Assembly (NCBI GenBank): GCA_963575745.1
Contig: CAUYUJ010012647.1
Span: 125,361-189,360, forward strand
DNA: 64,000 nucleotides
Reading direction: 5' to 3'
DNA from: Prorocentrum cordatum
Taxonomy: Eukaryota > Sar > Dinophyceae > Prorocentrales > Prorocentraceae
Position numbers and translations under genes: made by a program
In this document: piece after piece, positions 32,409-43,334 of the stretch
How the letters are laid out: each line of letters starts with the position of its first letter
Numbering within the stretch: position 1 is the first letter of the stretch
The notes under the pieces: generated by a model
Told to the model about the DNA's origin: nothing
What the model saw: only the letters and a program-made list of their open reading frames with translations
The model's database searches: none

Positions 32409-32748
32409 AAGTGCTTTTCTGCTGGCATGGCTGGCTTCCGCCGGCGGCGACCGGCCGCCTGACTCGGCCTTGGGATTGCCCCCCCATACATTCAAGGCGC
32501 CCTGGCCTGCACCTTTCTTTGGCGGCGCGCAGGAGGGGGTAGGGGGAGGGGGGAAGGCTCCTTAGAAGGAGGCTGCTTCTCAGAAGGCGCCGACCTTGCA
32601 CTTGCAGAGGGGGCCCGCGCCTTCTGCGAAGCAGGGGTGCTCCTAAGACGCCTCCCCCCCTCCCCCTTGCCCCCCTCTGCGCGTGGACGACTTCTGCTGG
32701 CATGGCTGGCTTCCGCCGGCGGCGAGCGGCCGCCCGACTCGGCCTTGG
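32409..32748 (+). repeat. Duplicated TTCTGCTGGCATGGCTGGC block around element P2
   Basis: TTCTGCTGGCATGGCTGGC...CGCCGGCGGCGA...GACTCGGCCTTGG occurs at 32416-32472 and 32692-32750, with P2 between the copies. 32751-33335 has no recognised gene. Confidence 0.65.
32519..32690. mobile_element. Family P foldback, copy P2 (172 bp)
   Basis: TTGGCGGCGCGCAGGAGGGG at the left; the C-rich right arm ends ...CCCCCCTCTGCGCGTGGACGA. CTTCTNAGAAG-like hairpins sit inside. Flanked by TTTCT and CTTCT (4 of 5). Confidence 0.75.
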
Positions 32749-33339
32749 CCCCCCACATATCCAGGGCACCCTGGCCAACGCTTTTCTCCTCGGGTGGCCA
32801 GGCCCCCCCCCCCCCCCTCTGGCACGGCGCACGCCTGAACCTCGTCTTTGCTGCGCAGGCGCCGGGGCTGGCGCTGGCTTTGTTGTTCCCATCGTACTCA
32901 GGACCAGATTCCCGAAATAGCTTCGAGCACCCAAAAAAGGATCGAACGAACATCGCCTCCCAAGGCCCGACACGCAAAAACCCTCCAGTTTCGGTACTTT
33001 CTTTGTGCTCGAAGTTCTTTCTGGTAATCAAAGCTAAAATAGGTTGGAATATCATAACGCTGACTGCTTCTTTGCCACGCCCAGTCTGCACGTCGCTCCC
33101 TCTCCGCCCGCTTGCTGGAGGTCCCTCCCCTGAGCTTTCTCTTGCTCTTGCTCGCTGGCTATCGTTTGGGTACAGCCCCGCGATACGGTTAGACATGAGA
33201 CAGAAGAACATCCTTCAAGAGCATGAGACCCTCCGCCGAGGGTACCCTCCCCCTACGATGCGCAAAACATCGAACAACCACGAACAACATCAGGGTGCCC
33301 CCCCCGAACTGACCTCGATCTTATACCTCGGTCTGGTCG

Positions 33340-33391
33340 TACTCCTCCTCCTCCTCCTCCTCCTCCTCCTCCTCCTCCTCCTCCTCCTCCC
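33340..33391. repeat. (CTC)n microsatellite
   Basis: About 17 uninterrupted CTC units. Confidence 0.95.
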
Positions 33392-33568
33392 TTCGCGCCT
33401 ATTCGCCCCGGCGGCCCAGCGTGCGCCCTCGGGGGGACTGTGGCTGCCAGCCACGCCACGCCCACGCCGCGGTCAGAGCTCCTCGGTCCGACGGCTGGCC
33501 CCTCGCCCTCTGCCTGAGCGCAGGCGCCCTGCCCAGCACCCTCACTCCGAGCTCGCGTTGCTTGCACC

Positions 33569-33734
33569 TGTGGAGGGGCCCCGGGACACACAAATAAATG
33601 CACACAAATAAGAGTCTTCCCCATATGTTTCCATATCTTCTGGGATGTTTGTCTTCCCACCCCCACTTCCCATAGTTTCCCATATTTTCGGGGGAATCGA
33701 CGATTAATTGTGTCTGTGTTTTTTCCCCTCCTGA
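33569..33734 (+). mobile_element. Family B MITE, copy B7 (166 bp)
   Basis: TGTGGAGGGGCCCCGGGACA to TTTTCCCCTCCTGA with GAATCGACGATTA inside. No clear target duplication. 33735-34010 has no recognised gene. Confidence 0.85.
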
Positions 33735-34020
33735 ACTTGCCACTTCGTCCTCGCAGTTCGGCTGCTGGCCGCTTTACTTGTTTTCTGTTCGGCCGGCGGC
33801 GGGCGCACTGGTGCTACGCCGGGCCTGACAGTGGGCAGCGTGACATCGTCTCCCGGCTTTCTCTGTTTACTGGTGCTTTCCCTTTCCACTGTGTGCTACT
33901 CGCGCTCGAGCTGGTCGCCTTCACAACTGGACGGCTTCATGCTGCATTCTTTCAATGGCCAATGCATTAATGTTGCACCGGCTGTTGTCACCTCGCACCC
34001 TTACGAGGGCTGCGATGGAG

Positions 34021-34250
34021 CGGGCGTTTTTTTGTTTGGCGTTTCGACATTGGGCGGGAGGGGGGGAGGGGGGGTCTGGCTCCAGAGCTCTGCTTAATGG
34101 CGTCTGTTTGCAACAGTGCGTCCTGTGGGGGAGACTCCACCTGCTCGAAACAGGTGACAAAAAAACAGCCAAGATCTCTCCATAGGGGGGGGGGGGAGAG
34201 GGGGTGCGAGGGCCCGCGCCGATCGGCAAAAAAATAATAAAAAAACGGTC
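34021..34250 (+). mobile_element. Family L element, copy L1 (about 230 bp)
   Basis: GGCGTTTTTTTG...GGCGTTTCGAC at the left and GATCGGCAAAAAAATAATAA...ACGGTC at the right are imperfect inverted ends. Interior landmarks are CTCTGCTTAATGGCGTCTG, CTCCACCTGCTCGA and GAGGGCCCGCGCCGATCGG. L2 (57175) has the same plan. Flanked by imperfect GCGATGGAG / GCATTGGAG. 34260-34650 shows no gene. Confidence 0.7.
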
Positions 34251-34654
34251 GCATTGGAGGTCGATGCATCCCCCCTGAGCATGTCATGTTCCCCCCCAAC
34301 CTTGCCCCTGATCTTCGCATTCGACCGTGCTCCTCGCAGAGTGGTTTTCGCGTCATAGCTCGGCTCTCTGGCTGCTGTTCGGGACGATCCGGGCACCTCC
34401 AGAACGCTCTCAGCGAGGCGCAACCGCTGGCGGGCATAATTACCGAGGCTGGGAAAAGCCGACGACATTCCACAAAAACGCTCAAAAGTCTCGAACCTCG
34501 ATCCCCCGCCGTTTCTGCCAGCCCTCTAGTCGCTGCCCATGACATGTCCCAACAGGGCCTGCAGGGGAGAGGCGATCCCCGCCTGCACGTCGAAGGCGTC
34601 ATGCGCCCTCCGGTTCGGCTGCAGCACCAGGGACGCCGCCTGCATGACCTTCCG

Positions 34655-35085
34655 TCGGGCCGCCCATGCCGTCGGAGCCGCCGCTGTCGACGCCGTCGGC
34701 GTCGGACGTCGTCGTCGGTCGCCGGTCCTCCCTTTGCGTAGTTCGTCGCTCGCAGTGGCCGCGGTCGTCGCCGTCGGCGGTGGTCGTCGTCCTCGCAGTC
34801 GTCCGTTCGTGTTGATCGACGCCGACATCATCGTCGACGTCGGTCGTCCTCGTCGTTCTCGGCCTCGTCGGCTGTCGTTCGTCCTCGTCGACGTCGTCGT
34901 TGACGTCGGTCCTCCTGGACGTCCTTGTCGTCGTCGACTGTCACCGTCGTCGTCGTTGTCGTCGTCGTGGTCGTTTGCCGCCCTCGTCCTCGTCGTCGTC
35001 GGTCCTCCTCGCTGTCGACGTCGTTGTCGTCGTCGGTCGTCGCTCTCCCCTGCTGCGCCTCCTCCTCCCTCCTCCCCAAGAGGCG
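34655..35085. repeat. GTC/CGTCGTCG-rich degenerate microsatellite
   Basis: About 430 bp dominated by GTCGTC and CGTCGTCG words. It lies just downstream (3') of the first isocitrate dehydrogenase gene on the minus strand. Confidence 0.85.
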
Positions 35086-35099
35086 GGGGCGGAGAGAAC

Positions 35100-35394
35100 G
35101 CTCGCGCGGCACATGTCCTCAACTGGCTCTGCGGAACTTAGCGGGGCAGAGCTTGAAAGTCGGTGGAGCTAAACGCACCAAGCCGATCTAAACAGTTCGG
35201 TCCCTCGGCCGATTTTGATAGAATGCCGGATCGTGGACCTTGGAACGTGATTACAGGCACCGTGGTCAAGACCAAGCGTTCGAGGCCTGTCGGGGGGCCA
35301 GCTAGATCAGAGCCCGCGCTCGCCAGCAGACAATGCCCGATGCTTGAAGCTGTGCTTTCCCGCAGCACGATACCTCAGCGTCCCAGCAGTCCGC
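35100..35394 (-). other. 3' flank shared by both dehydrogenase genes, copy 1
   Basis: CGGTGGAGCTAAACGCACC, TAAACAGTTCGGTCCCTCG and, next to the stop, ATGCTTGAAGCTGTGCTTTC are conserved in 47095-47495. The half nearest the stop codon is almost identical, as expected for a shared 3' UTR. No AATAAA-type signal is seen. Confidence 0.75.
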
Positions 35395-37698
35395 TCAGAC
35401 CCTGGCGTCGAGACCCTGGGACATGCGGACGACGATCGAGTTCAGCGTCGTGCTGGGATTCATCGCCGCGTCGGCCTTGGCCTTGTCGAGCTTGTAGTAG
35501 CCGCCGATGTCCATCGGCTTGCCCTGACAGTCGATGAGCTCCTGGAGGACCTTCTCCTCGCTGCTGGCCAGGTCAGACGCAAAACTCGCGAATGTTGCCG
35601 CCAGGCCGGCGTCCGCGCTCTGCTTCGCCAGCTCCTCGGCCCAGTAGCGCGCCACCCAGTAATGGCTGCCGCGGTTGTCGATCTCCTTCACCTTCCGCGA
35701 GGGGTTCTTGTTCGCGACCAGGAAGGTGCCAACGGCCTTGTCGAGGGCGTCGGCCAGGGCCTTGGCCTTGGGGTTGTTGACCCCGAGGTCCGTGAACGCG
35801 CACGAGAGTGCCAGGTACTCGCCCAAGGAGTCCCAGCGGAGGTGGCCTTCCTTGACAAACTGCTGCACGTGCTTGGGCGCAGAACCACCAGCGCCGGTCT
35901 CGTACATGGCACCGCCAGCGAGCATGGGCACAATGGAGAGCATCTTCGCGGACGTGCCGAGCTCCAGGATGGGGAAGAGGTCGGTCAAGTAGTCCCGGAG
36001 GACATTGCCAGTCACCGTGATGGTGTTCAGGCCGTCCCTGGCGCGCTCGCAGGTTACGCGCGTGGCCTGCATCGGCGACATGACCTCGATGTCCAAACCC
36101 TCAGGACTGAACTCTGGCAAATACTTCTTGACCTTCTCCATCAAGATCACGTCGTGCGCGCGAGCCGGGTCGAGCCAGAAGATCGCCTTGCACGGCTTGT
36201 CATTGTTCGGGAAGTTGTTGGCGCGGCACCTGTTCACCGCCAGTTTAACCCAATCCTTGATGGGAGCATCCTTCGTCTGGCATGAGCGGTAAATATCGCC
36301 AGCGGCCACCTTGTGTCCCATCAGGACCTGCTCGGCCCCGTTGACGACGATGCAGACAGTTCCTGGCTTCTTGATCTCGAAGGTGCACGGGTGCGAGCCG
36401 TATTCCTCTGCCTTCTGTGCCATGAGGCCCACATTGGGGCAGGCGCCCATGGTCTTGGGGTCGAAAGCACCGTGCTTCTTGCAGAATTCGACCACTTCGT
36501 GGAATACGACAGCATACCCTCGATCGGGAATAGCGGCCACAAAGTCCTGTTCCTTGTCGTCCTTGTTCCACATCTTCCCGCCGCCACGGATTGCCGTCGG
36601 CATCGAATTGTCAATAATGACGTCGCTGGGCACATGCAGGTTCGTGATACCCTTGTGGGAGTCCACCATGGCCATGTCCCCGCGCTTGGCATACGTCGCC
36701 ATGATGTCGTTCTCGATGGCCTTGCGTTCGGGCTCTGGCAACGACGCGATTTTCTTGTACACGTCACCCAAACCGTTGTTGGCGTCAACGCCGAGCTTGG
36801 CGAACGTCCCGCTGTGCTTCGCAAACACGTCCTTGAAGTAGACCTTCACGCAGTGCCCAAACATGATCGGGTCGGACACCTTCATCATGGTGGCCTTGAG
36901 GTGCAGCGAGAAGAGCACCCCGGACGCCTGAGCCTCCTGGATGGCCTGCTCGTAGAAGGCGCACAGCGCCTCGCAGTCCATGAAGGTGCCGTCCACCACA
37001 TCTCCGGCCTTGAGCGGCAGCTCCTCCTTCAGCACGGTGGTCGTTCCGTCGTCGGCCCGCAGCTCGATCCGCGCGGTGCAGGGCGCCTCCACGGTGACGG
37101 AGCGCTCGTGCGAGTAGAAGTCGCCGTCCTTCATGCTCCGCACGACCGTCTTCGAGCTTGCATCCCACTTGCCCATGGAGTGCGGGTACCGGAACGCGTA
37201 CTCCTTCACCGGCACCGCCGCACGCCGGTCGGAGTTGCCCTCCCTCAGCACCGGGTTGACCGCGCTCCCGAGGACCTTGCCGTAGGAGGCCTTGATGCTC
37301 TTCTCGCGGTCGTCCTTGGGCTCTTCAGGGTAGTCGGGCACGGCGAACCCCTTGTCCTGCAGCTCCTTGATGCACTCCTTCAGCTGCGGCACGGAGGCGC
37401 TAATGTTCGGGAGTTTGATGATGTTCGCCTTCCCACTCTGGGCCATGAGGCCGAGCTCGGTCAGGGTGTCGGCCGTCTTCTGGTCCTCCTGAAGGCAGTC
37501 AGGGAACTGCGCAAGCACGCGGCCTGCAACCGAGATGTCCTTCAGCTCCAAGGCGACGCCCGCGTGTCCGCAGAATGCCTTCACGATTGGGAAGAAGGCG
37601 TGCGTGGCGAGCATCGGGGCCTCGTCCGTGTACGTGTACATGATGGTCGTGGGGTCGCCAGCTGGCGCCGCGGAGCCCTTCGACTGGGAGCCTCCCAT
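35395..37698 (-). CDS. Monomeric NADP-dependent isocitrate dehydrogenase, copy 1
   Basis: This 767-residue intronless frame matches the monomeric (bacterial icd/IDH-II) isocitrate dehydrogenase family, which oxidatively decarboxylates isocitrate to 2-oxoglutarate with NADP. The family is normally about 740 residues. Substrate residues are present by alignment from memory to the Azotobacter enzyme: S145, N148, R152 and R158 in [16 protein letters not shown]268, Y433 and R568. Metal ligands are D363, D569 and D573; NADP-site residues are H610 and R621. The family core starts at about residue 19 ([12 protein letters not shown]). The preceding [11 protein letters not shown] is an extra leader that fits an N-myristoylation motif (G2, S6, K7); no clear transit peptide is visible. 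The chosen ATG follows a leader relic by 67 bp. The neighbour at 47496 is 99.5% identical in protein. Bacterial origin by transfer is inferred from family distribution. Confidence 0.96.
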   Translation of the reverse strand: MGGSQSKGSAAPAGDPTTIMYTYTDEAPMLATHAFFPIVKAFCGHAGVALELKDISVAGRVLAQFPDCLQEDQKTADTLTELGLMAQSGKANIIKLPNISASVPQLKECIKELQDKGFAVPDYPEEPKDDREKSIKASYGKVLGSAVNPVLREGNSDRRAAVPVKEYAFRYPHSMGKWDASSKTVVRSMKDGDFYSHERSVTVEAPCTARIELRADDGTTTVLKEELPLKAGDVVDGTFMDCEALCAFYEQAIQEAQASGVLFSLHLKATMMKVSDPIMFGHCVKVYFKDVFAKHSGTFAKLGVDANNGLGDVYKKIASLPEPERKAIENDIMATYAKRGDMAMVDSHKGITNLHVPSDVIIDNSMPTAIRGGGKMWNKDDKEQDFVAAIPDRGYAVVFHEVVEFCKKHGAFDPKTMGACPNVGLMAQKAEEYGSHPCTFEIKKPGTVCIVVNGAEQVLMGHKVAAGDIYRSCQTKDAPIKDWVKLAVNRCRANNFPNNDKPCKAIFWLDPARAHDVILMEKVKKYLPEFSPEGLDIEVMSPMQATRVTCERARDGLNTITVTGNVLRDYLTDLFPILELGTSAKMLSIVPMLAGGAMYETGAGGSAPKHVQQFVKEGHLRWDSLGEYLALSCAFTDLGVNNPKAKALADALDKAVGTFLVANKNPSRKVKEIDNRGSHYWVARYWAEELAKQSADAGLAATFASFASDLASSEEKVLQELIDCQGKPMDIGGYYKLDKAKADAAMNPSTTLNSIVVRMSQGLDARV

Positions 37699-37765
37699 GG
37701 TTCTCTGGTCAGGTCCACTCGAGACAGGAACAAGGTCGCGAGGGAAGACCCAAGAAAGAAGCGTG

Positions 37766-37786
37766 CTCGAACCAAAACGACTACGG
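37766..37786 (-). other. Relict dinoflagellate spliced leader in the 5' UTR, copy 1
   Basis: Read on the minus strand, CCGTAGTCGTTTTGG then TTCGAG. It matches the published dinoflagellate spliced leader (CCGTAGCCATTTTGG then CTCAAG) at 17 of 21 positions, 67 bp before the ATG. A genomic leader copy at this position is the known signature of a gene that passed through a trans-spliced mRNA and was reinserted as cDNA. Confidence 0.85.
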
Positions 37787-37823
37787 AGGCGAGGAGGGAG
37801 AGACGGAGAGGGACCCCCCCCAG

Positions 37824-37830
37824 AAAAAAA
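37824..37830 (-). promoter_or_regulatory. T7 tract upstream of gene copy 1, possible TTTT-type core promoter
   Basis: A run of seven T on the minus strand lies about 38 bp upstream of the leader relic. Dinoflagellates lack TATA boxes, and a TTTT motif has been proposed in its place. Position is compatible, but a T run is weak evidence. Confidence 0.2.
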
Positions 37831-37892
37831 CCGGTCGAACTACAATTTTTAGGGGGTTGTGTCCCCCAGGCGCACCCCCAAGAGACATTAAT

Positions 37893-38764
37893 AATTACCC
37901 TGACGAAGGACCCTACCATATGCAGCTGTGAGTACCGCCGGTGTGAAAACACGCCTTCGGTGGAGCTCACTACGGGGCCCCGAAACGCGTGAAGGGAGCG
38001 CCGAAATAAGACGGGGCCGCCTTGGGGGCGTTGCCGCTGGGGCCGCCCGCAAGGGTTTCGGAGGTCAGACGAAACAGGTCACATGCTGCTGTAACCCGTT
38101 GCGGCTGCCAGGCACTAAGTGAGGCGGGAGAAGACATGCGGGCGCGGCATGCGAACGCAGCCAGTGGGGCCTTCGGTGGAGCTCCCCATCGGGCCACGGA
38201 ACGTGTGCAGGGTGTGCCAAAGTGATGGGGGGTGGCGGCATGCGAACACAGCCAGTGGCACCTTCGGTGGAGCTCCTCATGGGGCCACGAAACGGTTGAG
38301 GGGTGTACCAAAGTGAGGGGGGTGGCGGCATTTGAGCGCAGCCACTCAGGCTTTAGGTGTAGCTCCCTATGGGGCCACGAAACGTGAAAGGGGTGCGCCA
38401 CAGTGAGGTGGTGGCGGCATACGAACGCAACCACTGAGGCCTTAGGTGTAGCTCCCTATGGGGCCGCGAAGCGTGTGATGGGTGTGCCACAGGGAGGGGG
38501 TGGATGCATACGAACGCAACCACTGAGGCCTTGGTGTACCTCCCTATGGGGCCGCAAAACGTGTGAGGGGTGTGCCACAGTGAAGGGGTGGCCAGTGCCG
38601 AACAGGTTGACATACGGAGGGCAAAGGCAAGGGTAGGCAAGGGTGGGAGGAGGGAGGAGCGAGAGGAGGAGGAGGAGGAGGAGAAGCAAAGGAGGAGAGG
38701 AGTGGAGTGGACGCGGGGAATGTCTTTTCTAAATGAGGACCCAACACCACAAGATGGTTGGGAA
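37893..38764 (+). mobile_element. Element D3: diverged short relative of D1/D2
   Basis: The left end ATTACCCTGACGAAGGACCC...TACCATATGCAG and right end GAGGACCCAACACCACAAG...ATGGTTGGGAA match D1/D2. Inside are about seven units of roughly 75-95 bp (CCTTCGGTGGAGCTC...GGGCCACGAAACG...GGTGTGCCAAAGTG). The uninterrupted paralogous site lies near 56495, so this is an insertion. Confidence 0.75.
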
Positions 38765-39340
38765 CAATTTCACCACGTGCAAGAAGTCCTACGCTGAGCC
38801 ATGAAATCTACGGAATGGCGGTGCCATGCTGCAGTCTGCGCTTGTCTGCTGAGGGCCGTAGAGATTCCAGGTGCGCCGAAGAGCGACCCCACCGAGCGGG
38901 TGATCCAGGAAAGGCCTTCGGGGGCAACCTATCTTCGGGTATCTGGAGAGCAAATCTCGCATGTAGCCGTAGCGGCCGGCATGGACTCGAAGAGGGGGGC
39001 CAGGAAGAAGGGGGGTCAGCGCATCATTGCCTGAGGCATGTGCGTGGCCGAACAGGGGTGGCCAGGGGGGCGTGTCAAACGAATAGGAGTGCTGGGGAGG
39101 GGCCACTCCTACAGGGGACTGCCATTTCGAGCCCCCTGCCGCGAGACGCCCATGACTGCCCACGCAACACCTCAAGGAAACTACCACCACCCATCAGCGC
39201 CGCAATGGCAACGAACATGTGGGCAAACGCCCACGATGGAATAGCCTGGGCCGGCGGAATGAGCGAAGCGATCCGCCGCCCCACCGGGCACGGCGTGTGA
39301 GATCCCCGCCGCATGGTCTGCAAAGGATTCATTCCCCTCA
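38765..39340. other. Paralogue of 56515-56805, possible gene relic
   Basis: CAAGAAGTCCTACGCTGAGCC, GAGGGCCGTAGAGATTCC and GTGCGCCGAAGAGCGACCCC correspond to matching words in 56520-56805. The copy here lacks the leader-like sequence. CCGGCGGAATGAGCGAAGCG (39253) is the same as the right end of array E3. No intact frame. Confidence 0.45.
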
Positions 39341-39630
39341 ATAATCTTACATACTCACTCTTCGTATCCAGAAAAGAAAAATCGAACCCCCTCCTGAGGT
39401 CCTCCCCGCGGCCTGCTCACTCGGCCGGCCTAGGGGCCACGGCTGCGGACTGGGCGTCCGCTGGCCGCCATCTGATTCCCGCACCTTCGCGCAGGACACC
39501 TCTGGACGCCCCCAGGCGTCATTTGTGGCCTCTCTGGAGGCCCTCCTTTGGAACCTCTTGGAGCCCCATTGGGCTCTTAGGCTCACTTGGTGGAGCCGTC
39601 TCGGACACCCCCCGCCTCCAGTTTTTAAAT

Positions 39631-40973
39631 TCGCCGGCCCAACGGGCCAGAGGCGTGCTAAGATCTCCGGTAACTGGTTAACAATAACTCTATACTTCGC
39701 GCGCGCGGAGCGGCCCCTGGGGGTCCCCGGCCGGAAAGCACCCCGGCAAGGTCCCGGGACACTCCCGGCAAACTCAGTTCAGAGATGGTTTTCCTCCTGG
39801 GTGCGGCCTTCCACGCTCCCCGGAGCGCGCCAAGAGGGCCCCAACAGGCTTCCAAGACGGTCCAAGAGGGTTCCGAATCACCGAACGATCGGCCCAAGAC
39901 GCCCAACACGGCCTCAAGACGGCCCAAGAAGCTTCCAAGACGTCCCAAGAGAGCCCCGACCCTTTGCAAGAGAGCCCCAAGAGGCCAAAATCATGGATTT
40001 CCATTGGGTTTTTCAAGGCTTTTGGCTTCCTCGCCATTTTGCATTTCCGAAGCTCCAAGACGGCCCAAGAAGCCTCCAAGACCACCCCAAGACGGCCCAA
40101 GAGGCCTCCAAGAGAGCCCCAAGACCGCCCAAGAGGGCCCCACGACAGCCCAAGAGGCGCCCAAGACGGTCCAAAAGGACCCCAAGAGGGCCCCAAGAGG
40201 GACCCAACATGGAGACCACGAACCGAGAATCCGAGCCTTCCGCTCCAAGAGGCCGCCTGGAGGCTCCAAGAGGCCCCCAAGAGGCCCCAAAAGGCGACAA
40301 GGGGCCCGAAAGAGACCCCAAGAGGCTCGACAATGACTCCCGAGAGTCTCCAAGAAGCCCTCGAGAGGCATCCAACGAGATCCAAATGAACGTCCACGAA
40401 GCCTCAGAGCGCCAAAACCATTGATTTCCGTTGGGTTGTTCAAGGCTTTTGGCTTCCTCGCCTTTTCGCGTTTCCGAAGCTCCAAGACGGCCCAAGAAGC
40501 CTCCAAGACCACCCCAAGACGGCCCAAGAGGCCTCCAAGAGAGGCCCACGACCGTCCAAGAGAGCCCCACGACAGCCCAAGAGGCGCCCAAGACGGTCCA
40601 AAAGGACCCCAAGAGGGCCCCAAGAGAGGCCCAAGATGGAGACCACGAACCGAAAATCCGAGCCTTCCGCTCCAAGAGGCCTCCTGGACGCCCCAAGAAG
40701 CTCCTAAGAGGCCCCAACAAGCGACAAGGGACCCGAAGAATGCAAAAAGAACACTGCAGAATGTTGTCTTGTTCCCTGCGATCGTATTCACGAGCCGCCA
40801 CCTTCCGAAACAGAAGGCTCAGGCGGGCAAACAGTGGTTCCCGCCTGCGAATCACCCAAAGCGAGCCATCCATAAACAAAAAAACTACCCAGCAGCACCC
40901 CATTGACAACGATCACACGGGCACTCGACAACCGTGCACCAATACGGGCCGGCGGAATGAGCGAAGCGATTAG
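39631..40973 (+). repeat. Family E array E3 with conserved ends and two 430-bp units
   Basis: Left end TCGCCGGCCCAACGGGCCAG...GCTAAGATCTCC; right end GGGCCGGCGGAATGAGCGAA...GCGATTAG. Two higher-order cores (ATTTCCATTGGGTT..., ATTTCCGTTGGGTT... at about 39998 and 40427) are each followed by about 350 bp of CCCAAGACGGCCCAAGAGGCC-like sequence. Confidence 0.75.
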
Positions 40974-40987
40974 ATAAAGGAGAGCGG

Positions 40988-41209
40988 GGGTCTGCGGACC
41001 CCGATACTTATCGAGGCTCCGACATTGGGTGTGTGCTGTCTTCGAGCGGACATGAACGCAACGCACTTTTTCAAGTGGACTTGGGACTTTATATTGCGTT
41101 TTCAAACATCGAGCGGAGATTCGATGGCCTTCTTCGACCATGGCACCGGGGGCACTGGACACACAACTAAGAGAGAACCCTGGGCCGACGCCCTTTCCAG
41201 GAGTGTGGC
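40988..41209 (+). repeat. Element V1 (pair with 43041-43251)
   Basis: GGTCTGCGGACCCCGATACT, CTTCGAGCGGACATGAACGC, AACGCACTTTTTC and GAGAGAACCCTGGGCCGACG occur in the same order and spacing in V2. About 75% identity by eye. No coding. Confidence 0.7.
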
Positions 41210-41379
41210 CTCTTCAAGAGCCAGACTATTGTCCAAGTGCTCTGCGCCTTGGGCTTCTGGGCAAGGAAGCGCGAAACTCCGAGACGCAGAGGATGTGATG
41301 TAGAAGTCTGGCCCGCGTTCACGGATCCAGCGGGTCCTGAGGGAAACGGGCCCTGGACCCTGGAATATTCCCCGGCATA

Positions 41380-41555
41380 CAATGGAGGCCAATCCACAAG
41401 AGACCCTCCACAAGAAACCCAACCCTGAGACCACAGGACGTCCACGGATATGTGGTGTGGGAACGTCGCGCCTTCCACAGCAAAACCATCGAAACCCAAG
41501 AAACCGAGGGTGCCCTGGAGGCAATCAAGGTGTTTCTTGGCATGGCCCCCCACTG
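41380..41555 (+). mobile_element. Family C MITE, copy C4 (176 bp, TA on both sides)
   Basis: CAATGGAGGCCAATCCACAA to GGCCCCCCACTG, with TA at 41378-41379 and 41556-41557. This is the copy that best shows the TA target. Confidence 0.9.
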
Positions 41556-41616
41556 TAAGCTTTTCTTCCACGGTCGCTTTCAAACAGTCCAGACCGTGGA
41601 ATGCCAGAGGATGTTC

Positions 41617-41722
41617 AGTGCGAGAACGCCACGCTTTCAACAGCAAAGCCAGCGCAACCCAAGAAATCCAGGGCACCCTGGAGGCAAGCAGGGTGTCTCT
41701 TAGCACGGGCCCCCGCTGCACC
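41617..41722 (+). mobile_element. Family C MITE, 3' part C5
   Basis: GTGCGAGAACGCCACGC...GGGCACCCTGGAGGCAAGC...AGCACGGGCCCCCGCTG. The 5' half is lost. Confidence 0.75.
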
Positions 41723-42124
41723 ACCGGTGATGACACTGTGCCAGGGGCTGTGTTTTTCGGGAGACTCTCCAGGGGGGGGGGATCCCATGGGATCCCTCCC
41801 CTGGGATCCTATCCCCCCATGGGATCCCCCCCGAGTGTGGTGCATCCTCGGCAGCTCGAAAACGTCGTTTGTCCTTACTATGCGCGTTGACTGTATTGCA
41901 TCCTGTCTTGAGGTGGTCGCGAGCTGCCAAGGGCACCAAATCCGATGCTCGAAGCTGCCAAGGGCACCAAATCCGAAGAGTCTCCCGAGGTGTTGTGCTG
42001 CTCGGCGGTGTGCCGCGCCGCACCGCGGGGGTTGCCCGGGGACGCGCCACCGTGCGTGCCGGTCGACGTGCCAGCGCGCTGCGCGCTGTGCCAGGGGGGC
42101 GCGCCGCGGGACCTGCCCTGACCT

Positions 42125-42218
42125 GTCCTCGTCCTCCTCCTCCTCCTCCTCCTCCTTCTCCTCCTCCTCGTCCTCCTCCTCCTCCTCCTCCTCCTCCTCC
42201 TCCTCCTCCTCCTCCCTA
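42125..42218. repeat. (CTC)n microsatellite
   Basis: About 30 CTC units with two TTC/GTC interruptions. Confidence 0.95.
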
Positions 42219-42283
42219 GCTGATTTAGGTCTTAGGCTCGAGCTGCCCGACGGCACAACTCGCCCCGAGCTAAGATCAAGTCG

Positions 42284-42445
42284 ACGTAGGGGGGCCGCAG
42301 GCGAACCCTACCCCATACCCCCCACGATTTCTGAGGGGGAGGGCGGGGTTCACTTCGCTCGGGAGCTCCCGGTCGAGGTGAACCCCTCCCTCCCCCTCAG
42401 AAATCGTGGGGGGCAGGGGTAGGGTTCGCCTGTGGCCCCCCTACG
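42284..42445. mobile_element. Foldback element, about 72-bp arms
   Basis: CGTAGGGGGGCCGCAGGCGA...CACGATTTCTGAGGGGGAGG...GGGGTTCAC is inverted almost perfectly after a loop of about 20 bp. The whole 162 bp can fold into one hairpin. No second copy in the window. Confidence 0.8.
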
Positions 42446-42584
42446 AAGGTCGCACACGAGACAACCAACTCGAGCTCAAGATCCGACTCGGTTCCGAAGC
42501 GGGGCGAAGACGATACGGGGCGCACGGCGCATGGACGCGCCACGCCACGTGTCGGGGGCGCACCAGGGGAGTGCTGGGGACAAG

Positions 42585-42925
42585 CGTTTCGCTCGAGACA
42601 TCCGGTCAAAACCCTCAGAATTCCTGCGCGCGGGACGCGGCACGCGCGAGACATCCTCGAATTCCTACGAGCGGGACGTGAAAACAAGCATTTCGCCTGA
42701 GACATCCTCTGAATTCTGGCCCCCCACGAAGCCTCCGCTCGAGACATCCTCCAATTTTGCAAAACCAGCGCTTCGCTCGAGACATCCTCAACAAACTATG
42801 TAACAAAAGCGTTTCGCTCGAGACATCCTGCCAAAATTCTAAGACATCCTGACAAAACAAACGAATTAGTCGAGACATCCTCAAAATTCCTGCGCGCGGG
42901 ACGCGGCACGCGCGAGACATCCTCG
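42585..42925 (+). repeat. CGAGACATCCTC-centred degenerate repeat
   Basis: About ten copies of TCGCTCGAGACATCCTC-like words spaced 30-50 bp, several followed by AAAATTCCTGCGCGCGGGAC. The motif reappears near 44190-44245. Confidence 0.75.
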
Positions 42926-43040
42926 GAATTCCTGCGCGCGGGGCGCTTTTCCGCGTCGCGGTCGGGGCTCCAGACCCCGTTCTTTGTCGAGGATTCTGCG
43001 AAAAACGCTCTGCACCCTCTTTTTTACGAATAAAAACGAA

Positions 43041-43251
43041 GGTCTGCGGACCCCGTTTCTTATTAAGGATCCGAGATGGGGGGGGCAGTTTCCTCGAGCG
43101 GGCACGCACGAAACGCACTTTTTCGACTGAAAATCAGCACTTTACTTCGGTATTTACGCAGAATAATTTCGCCGGCCCTCTTCCCGTCAGATCCGGGGGT
43201 AAACCTACTAAAAGAGAACCCTGGGCCCCCGCCCTCTCCGGGAAAAAATGA
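43041..43251 (+). repeat. Element V2
   Basis: GGTCTGCGGACCCCGTTTCT...CCTCGAGCGGGCACGCACG...AACGCACTTTTTC...AGAGAACCCTGGGCCCCCGC, parallel to V1 at 40988. Confidence 0.7.
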
Positions 43252-43334
43252 AAATGATCGACCCACGAACCCGGAAAGGAATATAGAAATGTAAGACATG
43301 GCAACGATTCAAAGACACCTGATTGGGCGACGGG

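Noticed and set aside
36313-37992. A 559-codon forward frame opposite gene copy 1 (and 313-496-codon frames opposite both copies)
   Set aside because: Strong G/C at third positions of the real gene leaves the antisense strand without stops. The sense product is a complete known enzyme; the antisense products are His/Leu/Arg/Val-rich with no family resemblance.
38758-39300. A 180-codon forward frame downstream of element D3 as a gene
   Set aside because: It starts inside the D3 end and runs through a decayed paralogue of 56.5-56.8 kb. Its composition is not protein-like and other frames are equally open.
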